64,000 nucleotides of DNA from Paenibacillus sp. OK003 (GCF_900109515.1 NZ_FOBD01000001.1:434001-498000); one strand, 5' to 3'; counted from the first letter of the stretch, positions 8,622 through 18,082 are shown. Made by a program: numbers and translations. The notes: generated from the sequence alone by a model not told the origin.

Positions 8622-11579
8622 TCAGCGATCCTCCCCGATCTGTAGAATGATAGTCATGGTGACGCCCAGGACGGCGAGATATACGCCGAGGTCAAACAGC
8701 ATCGCGGTGGCAAGTTCCGTTTCTCCGAGTATTGGAAGTTCGAAGTAGCCAAAGGTCTGGCTCAGGAAGGGTACGCCGAACAAAAACGAACCTGCTCCAG
8801 TCAATAAGGCAATGCCGAGCCCGATGGCCGTCAAGGTGCGAAAATCGATAGGTAACGCTTTGCGTACAGTATCTGTACTGAATGCCAGCGCAATTAACAC
8901 GAGACCAGCGGCCGTCACCAGACCCCCAATGAACCCGCCACCCGGGTTATGATGTCCTGCAAAGAACAGATGCAGCGCGAAAGTCAAAATGATAAAGACC
9001 ACAACCTTGGTCGTCGTTTGCAATAACACATCGTTGCTTTGCAGTGGAACGGTATCCCACGTTGACGAGCTGCGTTCACGGTTGCCATACTTTTTCGTAT
9101 TGTCCGCTTTGTCATCCGCATTTTCATCGGTTTCTTCAGTCGGTTCTTTCTTGCGAAATTTCAGTCTAGCGCCAAGGTCCCTCGCTTCGAGATTCAGATT
9201 AATCATGGAGTAGATGGACAACGAAGCTACACCGAGTACCATGATTTCCAGTAGGGTATCGAAACCACGGAAGTCCACCAGCAACACGTTGACGACATTT
9301 TTGCCGCCAGCCAGATTGTAACTTTCCTGAATGAAAAAGTCGGAGATGCTCTCCAGTGACGCGGTTCCGCTCGCAGCTAATGCAACAAAGGTCATGACCA
9401 CGCCTACCGCAATGGCAACGACCATATTCACACTAAGATAGCGTCGGCTTGATTTGCCCCGTTGCAGCTCAGGCAGATGGTAGAAGCAGAGCAGGAACAG
9501 TGCAACGGATACCGTTTCGACAATCATCTGGGTCAATGCCAGATCCGGCGCTCGGAACAGCACGAACAGTAATGTGACGAGGTAACCCACTGCGCCTGTC
9601 ATAATGACTGCGGATAGCCTGTTCTTGGCAAAAGGGATCGAAACCGCTGCTGCAATCAGTGCGACGAGCAGTACTGCTTCATAGAAAGAAAAGGGGGCAT
9701 TACCCTTGAAATTCCAGGTGATGTTTTCCCCTGAGCGGAAAAAGGCATAAACCAGCAATGCAACGGTGAACGAGAAAATGTATACCAGGTAATTACGAAC
9801 CGAGCCATTCATATAGGCTTCGGTCCATTTGCGTGCATAATGCTGAAGATGATCGAGTACGACATGGTACATATTGTTTATCGTTAACCCTTGTGGGTAA
9901 TGCTCATAAATCGTTCTCCAGCGCGGCAGCAGTTTGTACAATGTAATACCGAGGGCGATTACACCGATGGTCATGATTAATTCTGGTGTGATGCCATGCC
10001 ATAGGGAGAAGTGAACATCAAAGTGTTCATTTCCGTTCAACAGTGATGGAAGTACAGCAGCCATCGCCGGTTCAATTAATGATCCAGCCAGCAGATTCGG
10101 GAATAGACCGAATATGATCACCAGTATCCCGAGAATAACCGGAGGAATCAACATGCCAACGGGAGCTTCATGCAGCTTCTCGGCAGGAATCTCGCTGCGG
10201 GTACGACCAAGGAACGTTTTGAACACAATAATAAGCGCGTAGATCAGAGTGAACACACTTGCAAGCCAGGCGAACACAGGCAGGAGTACACTCCATGATC
10301 CGAGTCCAAAGATGCGGAGGTGTGTTACTTCCACCATAGCCTGGAAGAACAGCTCCTTGCTTAGGAATCCGTTAAACGGCGGAATTCCGGCCATGGCGAG
10401 TGCTCCGACGAGCGCTACCGTAAAGGTCACTGGCATATATGAAGCAAGTCCGCCGAGTTTCCTTATGTCCCGCGTGCCTGTCTCATGATCCACAATGCCA
10501 ACGACCATGAACAGTACCGCCTTGAAGGTAGCGTGATTAAACAGATGAAGCAGTGCTGCCGTAATGGCAACCGTGTACATCGCGGAGGATTCGCCATATC
10601 CGAAATAGATGGCCGCCGAGCCAACGCCGAGCAAGGACATAATTAGACCAAGCTGGGAGATGGTAGAATAGGCCAGGATGGCCTTAAGATCATTTTTTTT
10701 CACGGCAAGGAATGATCCATAACACAGGGTGAGCAGTCCAACCCCGGTGACGAGCCAAAACCATAATCCCTGTCCACCAAAGATGGGTGTAAACCGGGCG
10801 ACGACATACAGCCCCGCCTTGACCATGGTCGCCGAATGCAGATAGGCGCTGACGGGTGTTGGAGCTTCCATGGCGTCAGGCAGCCAGATGTGGAACGGAA
10901 ACTGCGCCGATTTCGTAAAAGCCCCAATTAGAATCAGCACAAGAGCAGGCAAGAATAGTGTACTGTCCTGAATCTGTCCCCATTCCGTAATGGTTGCCCG
11001 AATGCTGAACGTGCCCGTCATGAGATACATCAGCATGAATCCGGCAAGCATGGCGAATCCGCCAAATACGGTAATGAGGAACGACTTCTGTGCGCCTGAG
11101 GTGGATTCTTTACGTTTGTAGTGAAAAGCGATCAGGAGAAAGGACGTAATACTGGTCAACTCCCAGAATCCATACAACACAATCATATTGTCAGACAGCA
11201 CCACGCCAAGCATGGCTCCCATAAACATCAGCAGATACAAGTAAAAACGGTTTAAGGCTTCTTTGGTATCCATGTAGAAAATGGAGTAGAGGACCACCAG
11301 CGTTCCTATTCCGGTGATTAACAATGTCAGCAGCAAACTTAGACCATCCAGATATAGATTAAATCCAATGTCCAGTGACGGAATCCAGGGGATATACCCG
11401 GATACCGTATTCTGCTGAGACACGGCGGGTACGAGGCTCGCAAAATAAACAAATAATAGGGCCGGGACAAGTAAAACCAGCCATCCCATATGTATTTTAC
11501 GGAAGAAACGATGCAGCATGGCAAGTACAATACCAGCGGCAAAAGGCAGAATCACAGCAACATGAAGCAGGCTCAACAT
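8622..11579 (-). CDS. mrpA: Na+/H+ antiporter MrpA fused to MrpB
   Basis: A 985-residue protein, clearly longer than the roughly 800 residues of stand-alone Bacillus MrpA. Residues 1 to about 800 carry the NuoL-like antiporter core (MIVLYGFWELTSITSFLLI, FPFHIWLPDAMEAPTPVSAYLHSATMV region) and the MbhE-like end. A charged linker of about 40 residues (EEPTEETDENADDK type) follows. Residues 852-985, encoded by 8622-9026, are an MrpB/MnhB domain with HHNPGGGFIGG. No separate mrpB exists in the operon, so A and B are fused as in the group-2 arrangement. It is the first gene of the operon; GGGGGTG lies just before the ATG. Confidence 0.93.
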   Translation of the reverse strand: MLSLLHVAVILPFAAGIVLAMLHRFFRKIHMGWLVLLVPALLFVYFASLVPAVSQQNTVSGYIPWIPSLDIGFNLYLDGLSLLLTLLITGIGTLVVLYSIFYMDTKEALNRFYLYLLMFMGAMLGVVLSDNMIVLYGFWELTSITSFLLIAFHYKRKESTSGAQKSFLITVFGGFAMLAGFMLMYLMTGTFSIRATITEWGQIQDSTLFLPALVLILIGAFTKSAQFPFHIWLPDAMEAPTPVSAYLHSATMVKAGLYVVARFTPIFGGQGLWFWLVTGVGLLTLCYGSFLAVKKNDLKAILAYSTISQLGLIMSLLGVGSAAIYFGYGESSAMYTVAITAALLHLFNHATFKAVLFMVVGIVDHETGTRDIRKLGGLASYMPVTFTVALVGALAMAGIPPFNGFLSKELFFQAMVEVTHLRIFGLGSWSVLLPVFAWLASVFTLIYALIIVFKTFLGRTRSEIPAEKLHEAPVGMLIPPVILGILVIIFGLFPNLLAGSLIEPAMAAVLPSLLNGNEHFDVHFSLWHGITPELIMTIGVIALGITLYKLLPRWRTIYEHYPQGLTINNMYHVVLDHLQHYARKWTEAYMNGSVRNYLVYIFSFTVALLVYAFFRSGENITWNFKGNAPFSFYEAVLLVALIAAAVSIPFAKNRLSAVIMTGAVGYLVTLLFVLFRAPDLALTQMIVETVSVALFLLCFYHLPELQRGKSSRRYLSVNMVVAIAVGVVMTFVALAASGTASLESISDFFIQESYNLAGGKNVVNVLLVDFRGFDTLLEIMVLGVASLSIYSMINLNLEARDLGARLKFRKKEPTEETDENADDKADNTKKYGNRERSSSTWDTVPLQSNDVLLQTTTKVVVFIILTFALHLFFAGHHNPGGGFIGGLVTAAGLVLIALAFSTDTVRKALPIDFRTLTAIGLGIALLTGAGSFLFGVPFLSQTFGYFELPILGETELATAMLFDLGVYLAVLGVTMTIILQIGEDR

Positions 11580-11880
11580 AACACCCCCAATGACTGAATT
11601 TCTAAAGCTCTTTGTTGTGGCAAACCGTGCTCATATGGCTCTGTGAGCATGCTTGCTCTCTATATTCATAACCCAAGTATGTATATACAGAATCGTGACT
11701 ATTCTTTGAATGGAAGAAACACGGTGCGAATAGCGTTCCCATATTGTATGGATATGTATAATGAATACAGACATTATTTCCGATAAAGATGAAAACGAAT
11801 AGGTGACATCCCGTAGTTCTTAACAGCATGAAATGATGTTGAAAAAAGCAAGCTGGTTTCACCGTTTATTGGAGGAAATT
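11580..11880. other. Divergent intergenic region, mrpA / diguanylate cyclase
   Basis: A 301-bp non-coding stretch carrying the promoters for the Mrp operon (minus) and the cyclase gene (plus). I see a small hairpin at about 11627-11650 (TGCTCA/TGAGCA). A TATAAT-like hexamer sits near 11756 on the plus strand without a good -35. No riboswitch could be supported. Confidence 0.5.
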
Positions 11881-13527
11881 ATGTCATTCAAGCTTAAAAC
11901 TGTACTAACCATGACCTTCGCTGTGTTATCCCTGCTGGTCACATTGACGATTGGTTATATTCTCAGCCAGAAATCCTCTGTCGCTGTGGAAACCGAAATT
12001 GGTCACTCGCTGACGAGCACAGCTTCTCAGACCTCGGACAAGCTCGATCGCTTCATGTGGACGCGTTCAGGGGAGCTGGAGCTGCTGGGGCGAATGATTG
12101 CCCTCGAGGACCGCTTCGAACCTGCCGAAATGCAGGTGCTGCTCAATCAGCTACAAGATAGCTTTCCCACTTTCTCATGGGTTGGATTCATGAATCCAAA
12201 AGGAAAAGTGCTGGCTTCCACAAGCGGCATATTGCGCGGTGAAAATTTATCGGAACGACCTGTGTATCAGGAGGGCATCAAGGGTAAATTTATTGGAGAT
12301 GTCCATGATGCAGTTCTTCTGGCGAAGCTGCTTCCAAACCCAACTGGCGAACCACTGCAATTTGTCGATATCAGCTTTCCGGTGAAATACAAGAACGGAG
12401 AGATTGCTGGCGTGCTTGCAGCACATTTGAGCTGGGCTTGGGCGAAAGAAGTGGAGGAAAGTGTTCTGGAACCGTTGAAGCATGAGGAAAAGGACATTGA
12501 GATGTTTATTGTCAGTCAAAAGGAAAATACGGTGCTGCTTGGTCCAAAAGAATGGATTGGCCGACCCTTGAAACTATCGGGTATTGAAACGGCGAGGCAG
12601 ACTAAAAGCAGCTGGGCCATAGAAGAGTGGCCGGATGGTAAAGAATATGTTACGGGACTTGCAACCAGTCAGGGCCATCTGGACTATCCGGGTCTTGGGT
12701 GGACAGTAGTTATTCGTCAACTCAAATCAACGGCGTTTTCTTCCGTATCAGACATGCTTTGGTTTAATGTGTGGGCAGGACTCTCGGTTACAGTGTTGTT
12801 TGCACTTATTGGCTGGCTGATCTCTCGCCAGATCTCGGCCCCGATTGCGCGACTGACTCAAGTAGCGAATCGACTTGGTGCCGGAGAACAAATACAGATT
12901 CCGGAAAATCGAGGTTTCAGGGAAATTGAAGTGCTGTCACGTTCCCTGGGAGATATGTTGACTTCGCTGACGAATAAAGATTCGGAACTGGTTGTTATGC
13001 AAAATCTGGCACATTACGACCAATTGACGGGAATGCCGAACCGTACTGCGCTCGAACTCTATCTGGAGGAATCCTTGGAGATGGAAAGTGAAAATCACAC
13101 GTTAACGTTCCTGTATATTGATTTGGACGGATTCAAAAGCGTGAATGATACGCTTGGACATCAGACCGGAGATGTTCTGCTGCAGAAAGTGGCTCAGCGC
13201 TTGACCAGTCTCAGTCATGACAAGGGGATCACGGTAAGGCTTGGCGGAGATGAGTTCCTCATTGTGCTCCGCTCCGTGGGAAGCAATCCAAGAGAGGAAG
13301 CACGTACTTATGCAGAAGATATCATACAGAGCCTGAATAAGCCGTTTATTATTGAATATGAGCGAATTCATATTGGCTGCAGCATTGGAGGCGCCGAGTA
13401 TCCGACCAACAGTGGCAATCCAAGTGAAATTATCCGCATGGCAGATGAGGCGCTGTATGAATCGAAACGTACGGGCAAAAATAGAATGACATTCTATACA
13501 GAATTGAAGAACACAGTTAGAGAATAA
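11881..13527 (+). CDS. Membrane diguanylate cyclase (dCache-HAMP-GGDEF)
   Basis: A 548-residue receptor. The first helix is at about residues 8-28, a Cache-like extracytoplasmic sensor spans about 30-285, a second helix lies near 294-316, then HAMP (ISAPIARLTQVANRLGAG) and a GGDEF domain from about 375. The active-site loop is RLGGDEF, intact for c-di-GMP synthesis. The four residues at the usual RxxD inhibitory-site position are HDKG, so product inhibition through the I-site is not expected. ATG at 11881 is chosen for the GGAGG five bases upstream; an in-frame ATG at 11833 has no ribosome site. The ligand is unknown. Confidence 0.9.
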   Translation: MSFKLKTVLTMTFAVLSLLVTLTIGYILSQKSSVAVETEIGHSLTSTASQTSDKLDRFMWTRSGELELLGRMIALEDRFEPAEMQVLLNQLQDSFPTFSWVGFMNPKGKVLASTSGILRGENLSERPVYQEGIKGKFIGDVHDAVLLAKLLPNPTGEPLQFVDISFPVKYKNGEIAGVLAAHLSWAWAKEVEESVLEPLKHEEKDIEMFIVSQKENTVLLGPKEWIGRPLKLSGIETARQTKSSWAIEEWPDGKEYVTGLATSQGHLDYPGLGWTVVIRQLKSTAFSSVSDMLWFNVWAGLSVTVLFALIGWLISRQISAPIARLTQVANRLGAGEQIQIPENRGFREIEVLSRSLGDMLTSLTNKDSELVVMQNLAHYDQLTGMPNRTALELYLEESLEMESENHTLTFLYIDLDGFKSVNDTLGHQTGDVLLQKVAQRLTSLSHDKGITVRLGGDEFLIVLRSVGSNPREEARTYAEDIIQSLNKPFIIEYERIHIGCSIGGAEYPTNSGNPSEIIRMADEALYESKRTGKNRMTFYTELKNTVRE

Positions 13528-13579
13528 TATAATATAAAGTAAGAGGTAACTGATTAGCATACAGGCAAGGAGCGATGAG

Positions 13580-14101
13580 ATGTCTGGAAAATATACCAAT
13601 GTACCCTATGGCTATGAACCTCCTCCGGCTACCCGTAAAGGCACACTGATTTTCTATGATTCATTTGAGCATGTAACGGATGAACAGCTTGAACGCGCCG
13701 CTGCTACTGCGAACCAACGTTCTTTTGTGCAACTTGTACTCTATCCGTTGCATGAGAATACAGTGAAGCGAATGAGCAAGGACGGTGTGCAGGCATTTTA
13801 CAAAAGGGAAGACCGTCTTCATGACTGGAGGAGGGAGCATGCATCCTTCCGTGTACGGGTGGAAGGCTGGGAAGGCAAGCGAAAGAAGTATACGCCGATC
13901 GAAGCAGCGCTGCGTCATATGGCAGAGGAATATCCCGCTCCCCATTTCCTGTATCTCACGGTGGAGATGGCAGATCAGTTCGCATCATTTGACTCGTTCA
14001 AAGATTGGATTAAGGAAGTACGTCTGATTATTGATGGAGAGCCCGTCAAGCTCCACCCCAAGCTGGAGCAAAATACACATCGCTGGGAATGGGCAGAGTG
14101 A
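13580..14101 (+). CDS. Conserved hypothetical soluble protein
   Basis: A 173-residue soluble protein that I do not recognise. It has an alpha/beta-looking composition with strands at TLIFYDS and FVQLVLYPL followed by HENTVKRM, and later FLYLTVEMADQF. The spacing is loosely reminiscent of a nucleotide-binding Rossmann-type fold, but no complete motif supports a function. AAGGAG at 13566-13571 is 8 bp before the ATG. It starts 52 bp after the cyclase stop and is followed by a strong terminator, so it may be the distal gene of that transcript. Confidence 0.7.
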   Translation: MSGKYTNVPYGYEPPPATRKGTLIFYDSFEHVTDEQLERAAATANQRSFVQLVLYPLHENTVKRMSKDGVQAFYKREDRLHDWRREHASFRVRVEGWEGKRKKYTPIEAALRHMAEEYPAPHFLYLTVEMADQFASFDSFKDWIKEVRLIIDGEPVKLHPKLEQNTHRWEWAE

Positions 14102-14131
14102 ACCGGTAAATTCGGAGTGACGATTAGCAAT

Positions 14132-14182
14132 AAAAAAGTAGTGCTGTACAGCCGGTTTCCCGGTGAGCAGCACTACTTTTTT
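14132..14182. terminator. Bidirectional terminator
   Basis: A perfect 15-bp stem (AAAAAAGTAGTGCTG against its complement at 14168-14182) with A- and T-tracts on both sides separates two convergent genes and can serve both. Confidence 0.92.
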
Positions 14183-14199
14183 GCATTTTGTATGGAGTA

Positions 14200-15318
14200 C
14201 TAGACCAGATCAAGGGACGTCATCGTTTTATTTTTCCCCGTTCGTTTGGCGGCATAGAGACATGCATCCACTTCCTCAAACAGCTTGTCCTTAGACAGAT
14301 GGGAACTGTAGCTTTTGAGTCCGACACTTACCGTAATATAAGCGCCTTCAAGCTCCAGATGAACGATACGGGCAATCTTCTTGCGGATCTGCTCCACCAA
14401 GGCATAAGCTTGCTCGAAGGGTTGCTCAAACATTAAGAGTGCAAATTCTTCTCCACCATAACGCGCTGCGATATCGCTTGATGTGATGTTCTCCTGAATG
14501 ACCAGGGAGACTCTCTCCAGAATGGCGTCTCCCACTCGATGCCCATATGTATCATTAATGGACTTGAAGTTGTCAATATCAATCAGAGCTAAATGCAGAC
14601 TCATGCCATTATTTGCGTACTCAAACGCTTTTTCATAGTAGTCCTTAAAGGAGCTTTGATTATACAGATTGGTTAAGCCATCTGTCTTGGACTGCTTGCT
14701 CATAATTGCGTTTCGCACAATCAGATCCTGCTTGGCAAGCATACTGGCCTGAAGATCATCCAGTACCTCGACGCCGCTCGTAACAATCAATTGCGCAACA
14801 TATGTACCTACAATGAGAAAAGCCGGAATGGAAACCATGTCAAACGAAGATAAATACAGCCGATAGGCTGGGTCACAGAGTACGATGACATAGCCAATCA
14901 TCTGCATGAGGCATACCGTCCATACCCGTTTCTTGTTGAAGAACAGAACCGAAGCAAAGATCGGCAGCAGACATATGGCCAGTATAATGCGAATGTCGTA
15001 ATTGACACGTATGATGGTCCAGGCAATCACCGTGCTGGCCACGGACATGGAATAGAAGGAGAAAAAACTGAAACGGCGTTCCACCCAACTGGCGATCAGA
15101 ATGGATAAAGCGCTGGCTAATGTAGGCAAAAATAATACATGGATCATGAAGTCTTCCGGGGTGCGATCATAATCGAGAAACAGAAAGCAGCCTATTTGAA
15201 TGACAACATGTGTTAAAATGACGACCCAGTAAGCGCGAAGCATTTTTTTAATCCATTTGGAATGCTTGAATTCGTACTCGGTTGGGATATGGTTGCTGCG
15301 TGAATGGGGACTCTTCAA
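14200..15318 (-). CDS. Diguanylate cyclase with six-helix N-terminal membrane domain
   Basis: A 372-residue protein. Residues about 28-185 contain six hydrophobic helices with short loops, followed by a coiled linker and a GGDEF domain from about 205 to 365. The catalytic loop is RYGGEEF; the I-site position reads TSSD, so the canonical arginine is missing. The start is TTG at 15318, preceded by GGTGATA; an internal ATG at 15243 would shorten the protein by 25 residues and has no better ribosome site. A promoter at 15376-15403 fits the longer form. It is convergent with another GGDEF gene region. Confidence 0.85.
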   Translation of the reverse strand: MKSPHSRSNHIPTEYEFKHSKWIKKMLRAYWVVILTHVVIQIGCFLFLDYDRTPEDFMIHVLFLPTLASALSILIASWVERRFSFFSFYSMSVASTVIAWTIIRVNYDIRIILAICLLPIFASVLFFNKKRVWTVCLMQMIGYVIVLCDPAYRLYLSSFDMVSIPAFLIVGTYVAQLIVTSGVEVLDDLQASMLAKQDLIVRNAIMSKQSKTDGLTNLYNQSSFKDYYEKAFEYANNGMSLHLALIDIDNFKSINDTYGHRVGDAILERVSLVIQENITSSDIAARYGGEEFALLMFEQPFEQAYALVEQIRKKIARIVHLELEGAYITVSVGLKSYSSHLSKDKLFEEVDACLYAAKRTGKNKTMTSLDLV

Positions 15319-15375
15319 TATATCACCGCTGACTGCATCATAATGATACGACAGACGCTGCTCTCGTATACGTCA

Positions 15376-15403
15376 ATTATAAAACACATTGCGCGAAACG
15401 CAA
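15376..15403 (-). promoter_or_regulatory. Sigma-A-type promoter for the membrane GGDEF gene
   Basis: On the minus strand TTGCGT (15403-15398) and TATAAT (15381-15376) are 16 bp apart, about 55 bp before the TTG start. Confidence 0.55.
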
Positions 15404-15492
15404 ATCATTTAATTTGTTGTGTGAAAACTTATCTGACATCTTATAACGTGTTATCATCGATGAATTATTTGCTTGATTTCTGTGACATGACA

Positions 15493-15520
15493 TTACACGA
15501 AGGTGAATGAATGGTATACT
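15493..15520 (+). promoter_or_regulatory. Promoter for the YolD-like gene
   Basis: TTACAC and TATACT with a 16-bp spacer; the TGG before TATACT adds a partial extended -10. Transcription would begin about 60 bp before the coding start. Confidence 0.5.
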
Positions 15521-15589
15521 AATTAAATATGACCTCGGCAAATAACCCGTGGATTCGGGCGTCGGATTAGCTATAGAGGAGGCCGTACA

Positions 15590-15847
15590 TTGGCAAAAGC
15601 AAAAGTTGCAAAAAGACCTACCCGGGATGAGTTTGAACTGGAAGAGTTGGGGAACCAACTGGTTGAGGCGTATCAAGAACGTTCGGAAGTGCTGCTGACC
15701 GTATGGGGTAAGGAAGATCAGGTTCATGGGGTGATTGTGAAGCTTGATTCACGTACTCGGCTAGTGCATGTGGAGTATACGGAAGAGGAATTTACGGCCA
15801 AAGTGCCGTTCTTGGACATTATGCGTATTGATTCACCACGGTACTGA
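15590..15847 (+). CDS. YolD-like family protein
   Basis: An 85-residue protein with the YolD-like plan: basic N-terminus, DEFELEELGNQLVEA helix, then a strand-rich part VLLTVWGKEDQVHGVIVKLDSRTRLVHVEY. In Bacillus, YolD-like proteins are often paired with UvrX/Y-family DNA polymerases and may be linked to DNA damage responses, but no such polymerase is adjacent here. The TTG start at 15590 follows GAGGAGG with 7-bp spacing. An imperfect hairpin lies just downstream at about 15870-15907 without a T-run. Confidence 0.8.
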   Translation: MAKAKVAKRPTRDEFELEELGNQLVEAYQERSEVLLTVWGKEDQVHGVIVKLDSRTRLVHVEYTEEEFTAKVPFLDIMRIDSPRY

Positions 15848-15960
15848 ACTGAACTGAATTGAGTTAGGTAATAGCATTTGAACAATGCGGGCATCCGCCC
15901 TGTCAAATCCATTCTCCCTGCATAAGATAACCCATACCTGTTGCAGAGGGGGTACGGTCA

Positions 15961-16086
15961 ATGAGCGAAGTATTAGCTGGTGAAGGAAGAGGCTACGGCT
16001 ATGGATATGGAGGTTTTACTTCTATAGGTGCCATTCTGGTTCTGTTCATCCTGTTGGTTATCATCTCCAAAGCATTCCTGGTATAA
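15961..16086 (+). CDS. YjcZ-type small membrane protein (sporulation family)
   Basis: A 41-residue protein with a glycine/tyrosine-rich head (GRGYGYGYGGF, residues 9-19) and one C-terminal membrane helix (AILVLFILLVIISKAFLV). This composition is typical of the YjcZ family of small sporulation-associated proteins; the exact role is unknown. AGAGGGGG at 15945-15952 is 8 bp before the ATG and a strong terminator follows. Confidence 0.85.
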   Translation: MSEVLAGEGRGYGYGYGGFTSIGAILVLFILLVIISKAFLV

Positions 16087-16110
16087 TTATTATTCCAGAT
16101 CAATAAAGGA

Positions 16111-16139
16111 AGCTCTGCCATCGCGGCAGAGCTTTTTTT
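16111..16139 (+). terminator. Rho-independent terminator after the YjcZ-type gene
   Basis: AGCTCTGCC and GGCAGAGCT form a 9-bp stem with a 5-base loop, followed by a T-run. It also lies next to the end of the convergent permease gene. Confidence 0.9.
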
Positions 16140-16141
16140 GT

Positions 16142-17404
16142 TTATATATTATGTTGTCGTTTGCGACTGATCAATCCGTAGAGAACGACGATCACCACCG
16201 GGTAGAGAACAGCCCATCCGGCAAAAGGGAACACAATAGCTGTCGCCACAAAGGAAATCCAACTGATGGTTACCCCAGTACGACTGCCCTTAAGTAATTT
16301 AATGCCGGCTGCGCATCCACCAAGATAGGTGAGAATGAACGTTGCATTAGGCAACTGAATAAGTGTGGTGAGTGACACCAGACCTGATCCGTAGACACCC
16401 AACACAAGAGTGAAGCAGATGGCCAAGAATCCGATTGCAGCAATTGGTGTTTGGTAACGACTGGATAAGCGGGACATCCATTGTGGTGCAGATCCTTGTT
16501 TTGCCAGTGCATAGGCGACACGGGAAGCAGCACCAGCGTAGGCAATGACCGTAGCGGTGCAAATGAATATGCCAGTTAGCCCAGCAAGTAATCCTCCCCA
16601 GGAACCGAGAGCCTGACTAATGATCCATACGAGGGAGACATCTGCTCCGCCATGAAGGTAGCTTTGAGTTCCGACTGTCGCCAGTGCAGTCAGAAAATAG
16701 AGCACCCCTACAATGATGGCTGCGATCGTTACGCCTTTAATAGCCGCCTTGCGTGGATCAGTAAATTCTTCAGACAGGTGAGATACAGCTTCCCAACCGA
16801 TAAAACACCAGAACAGAATGGCTCCAGCCTGGCCTACGCTGACCCAGCCACTCGGCATAAAAGGTGTGAAATGTATGGATTGCATATTCGGAATAGCAAA
16901 TACAAATGCCATGACGAGCACGATAATAATTGCCAGCACAACGCCAATCTGTACCTTTCCGGCGACCTGCATGCCTACAATGTTAATGATCAATCCGGCC
17001 GCGAGCATGAGGGCAGCAATCACTGTTCTGTATCCTTCCCCGATTCCCAGCGCAGCCGTCATATAGCCTGCACCTGTAAGGGCAGCCACGGGAGCACCGA
17101 TGGGAACGGACATGAGAAAGAACCAGCCCACTACGGCTCCTGCCCGTTGTCCAAAAGCGAGGGTAACGAAATGAGAAACGCCGCCTGCGTCCGGGTAACG
17201 GGCTGAGAGCAGTCCCATGGACAGGGCAAGCGGGAGAATTAGCAGCACCATGCCTCCCCAGGCGAGAAGTGAAGCCGGCCCTGCCAGTTCGGCAGCAAGT
17301 CCGGGTACGATCAGGACACCTGAACCGAGAACTGCACTTATATAAAGCGCAACAGCTTGCGGCATACCTATCGTTTTTTTGAGCTGCGAAGAAGATGTGT
17401 TCAT
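16142..17404 (-). CDS. APC-superfamily amino-acid transporter, YjeH-like
   Basis: A 420-residue protein with about 12 helices. The first helix carries GSGVLIVPGLAAE, the APC substrate-binding motif, and the stretch RYPDAGGVSHFVTLAFG closely parallels E. coli YjeH, an exporter of methionine and branched-chain amino acids. LFWCFIGWEAVSHLSEEF in the sixth helix is also shared with that group. The family match is from memory and export direction is inferred from YjeH. It is divergent from ferritin and has no operon partners. Confidence 0.8.
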   Translation of the reverse strand: MNTSSSQLKKTIGMPQAVALYISAVLGSGVLIVPGLAAELAGPASLLAWGGMVLLILPLALSMGLLSARYPDAGGVSHFVTLAFGQRAGAVVGWFFLMSVPIGAPVAALTGAGYMTAALGIGEGYRTVIAALMLAAGLIINIVGMQVAGKVQIGVVLAIIIVLVMAFVFAIPNMQSIHFTPFMPSGWVSVGQAGAILFWCFIGWEAVSHLSEEFTDPRKAAIKGVTIAAIIVGVLYFLTALATVGTQSYLHGGADVSLVWIISQALGSWGGLLAGLTGIFICTATVIAYAGAASRVAYALAKQGSAPQWMSRLSSRYQTPIAAIGFLAICFTLVLGVYGSGLVSLTTLIQLPNATFILTYLGGCAAGIKLLKGSRTGVTISWISFVATAIVFPFAGWAVLYPVVIVVLYGLISRKRQHNI

Positions 17405-17578
17405 GAAATAAAATGGCCTGCCTTCCAGAATGAAATGATTATAGAGCGAGAACTATGTAATTATATAGGAAGAGATGCAATCAGTCATTGGCGAATTTTG
17501 TAGAAATTTCGATGTCAGTCTTGTGGACGTTATGATAAAATAAAACCATCCCTAGAGAAAGAATGAGGTGTATGCCTA

Positions 17579-18082
17579 ATGAGTAAAGAGTTGACAGAAG
17601 CTTTGAACGAACAGATGAACTTCGAATTTTATTCGGCTCACGTATATCAGGCGATGGCCGCTTACTGTTCCGGCGAAAGCCTGGACGGATTTGCCAACTT
17701 CTTCATCGTACAAGCAGAGGAAGAGCGGTTCCACGCGATGAAAATATACAAATTCCTGAATGACCGCGGACAACGCGCAACCCTTGCTGCATTGCCAGAG
17801 CCGAAGAATGAATATTCCTCGATGCTGGATGTATTTGAACACGGATATGCACACGAGCAGCAAAACACGAAGAAATTCTACAATCTGGCAGACATTGCTC
17901 TGAATGAGCGTGAACATGCCACGATGTATTTCCTGAAATGGTTCATCGATGAGCAAGTTGAAGAGGAAGCTCTGTTTGATAATATCATCCAGAAGTTGCG
18001 CCGCATCGAAAAAGACAGCAATGCTTTCTACATGCTGGACGCCGAATTTGGTAAACGCTCATTCACAGCTCCTGCGGAGTAA
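17579..18082 (+). CDS. ftnA: Bacterial non-haem ferritin
   Basis: A 167-residue four-helix ferritin. Ferroxidase-centre ligands are all visible at the FtnA spacing: Glu16, Glu49 and His52 (in QAEEERFHAMK), Glu93, Gln126 and Glu129. The protein would form a 24-subunit shell that oxidises Fe(II) and stores iron. GAGGTG at 17565-17570 is 8 bp before the ATG. The gene stands alone, ended by a terminator; I saw no clear Fur or PerR box in the 174-bp upstream gap. Confidence 0.95.
   Translation: MSKELTEALNEQMNFEFYSAHVYQAMAAYCSGESLDGFANFFIVQAEEERFHAMKIYKFLNDRGQRATLAALPEPKNEYSSMLDVFEHGYAHEQQNTKKFYNLADIALNEREHATMYFLKWFIDEQVEEEALFDNIIQKLRRIEKDSNAFYMLDAEFGKRSFTAPAE

Noticed and set aside
11614-11660. 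GGCAAACC-containing sequence before a cyclase gene, as a possible c-di-GMP riboswitch
   Set aside because: The conserved second half (GGGACGCAAAGCC-type) and the P1-P3 helices are absent; only a short hairpin exists.
17405-17578. Fur or PerR box upstream of ferritin
   Set aside because: The AT-rich words there do not match the consensus palindromes well enough to call.
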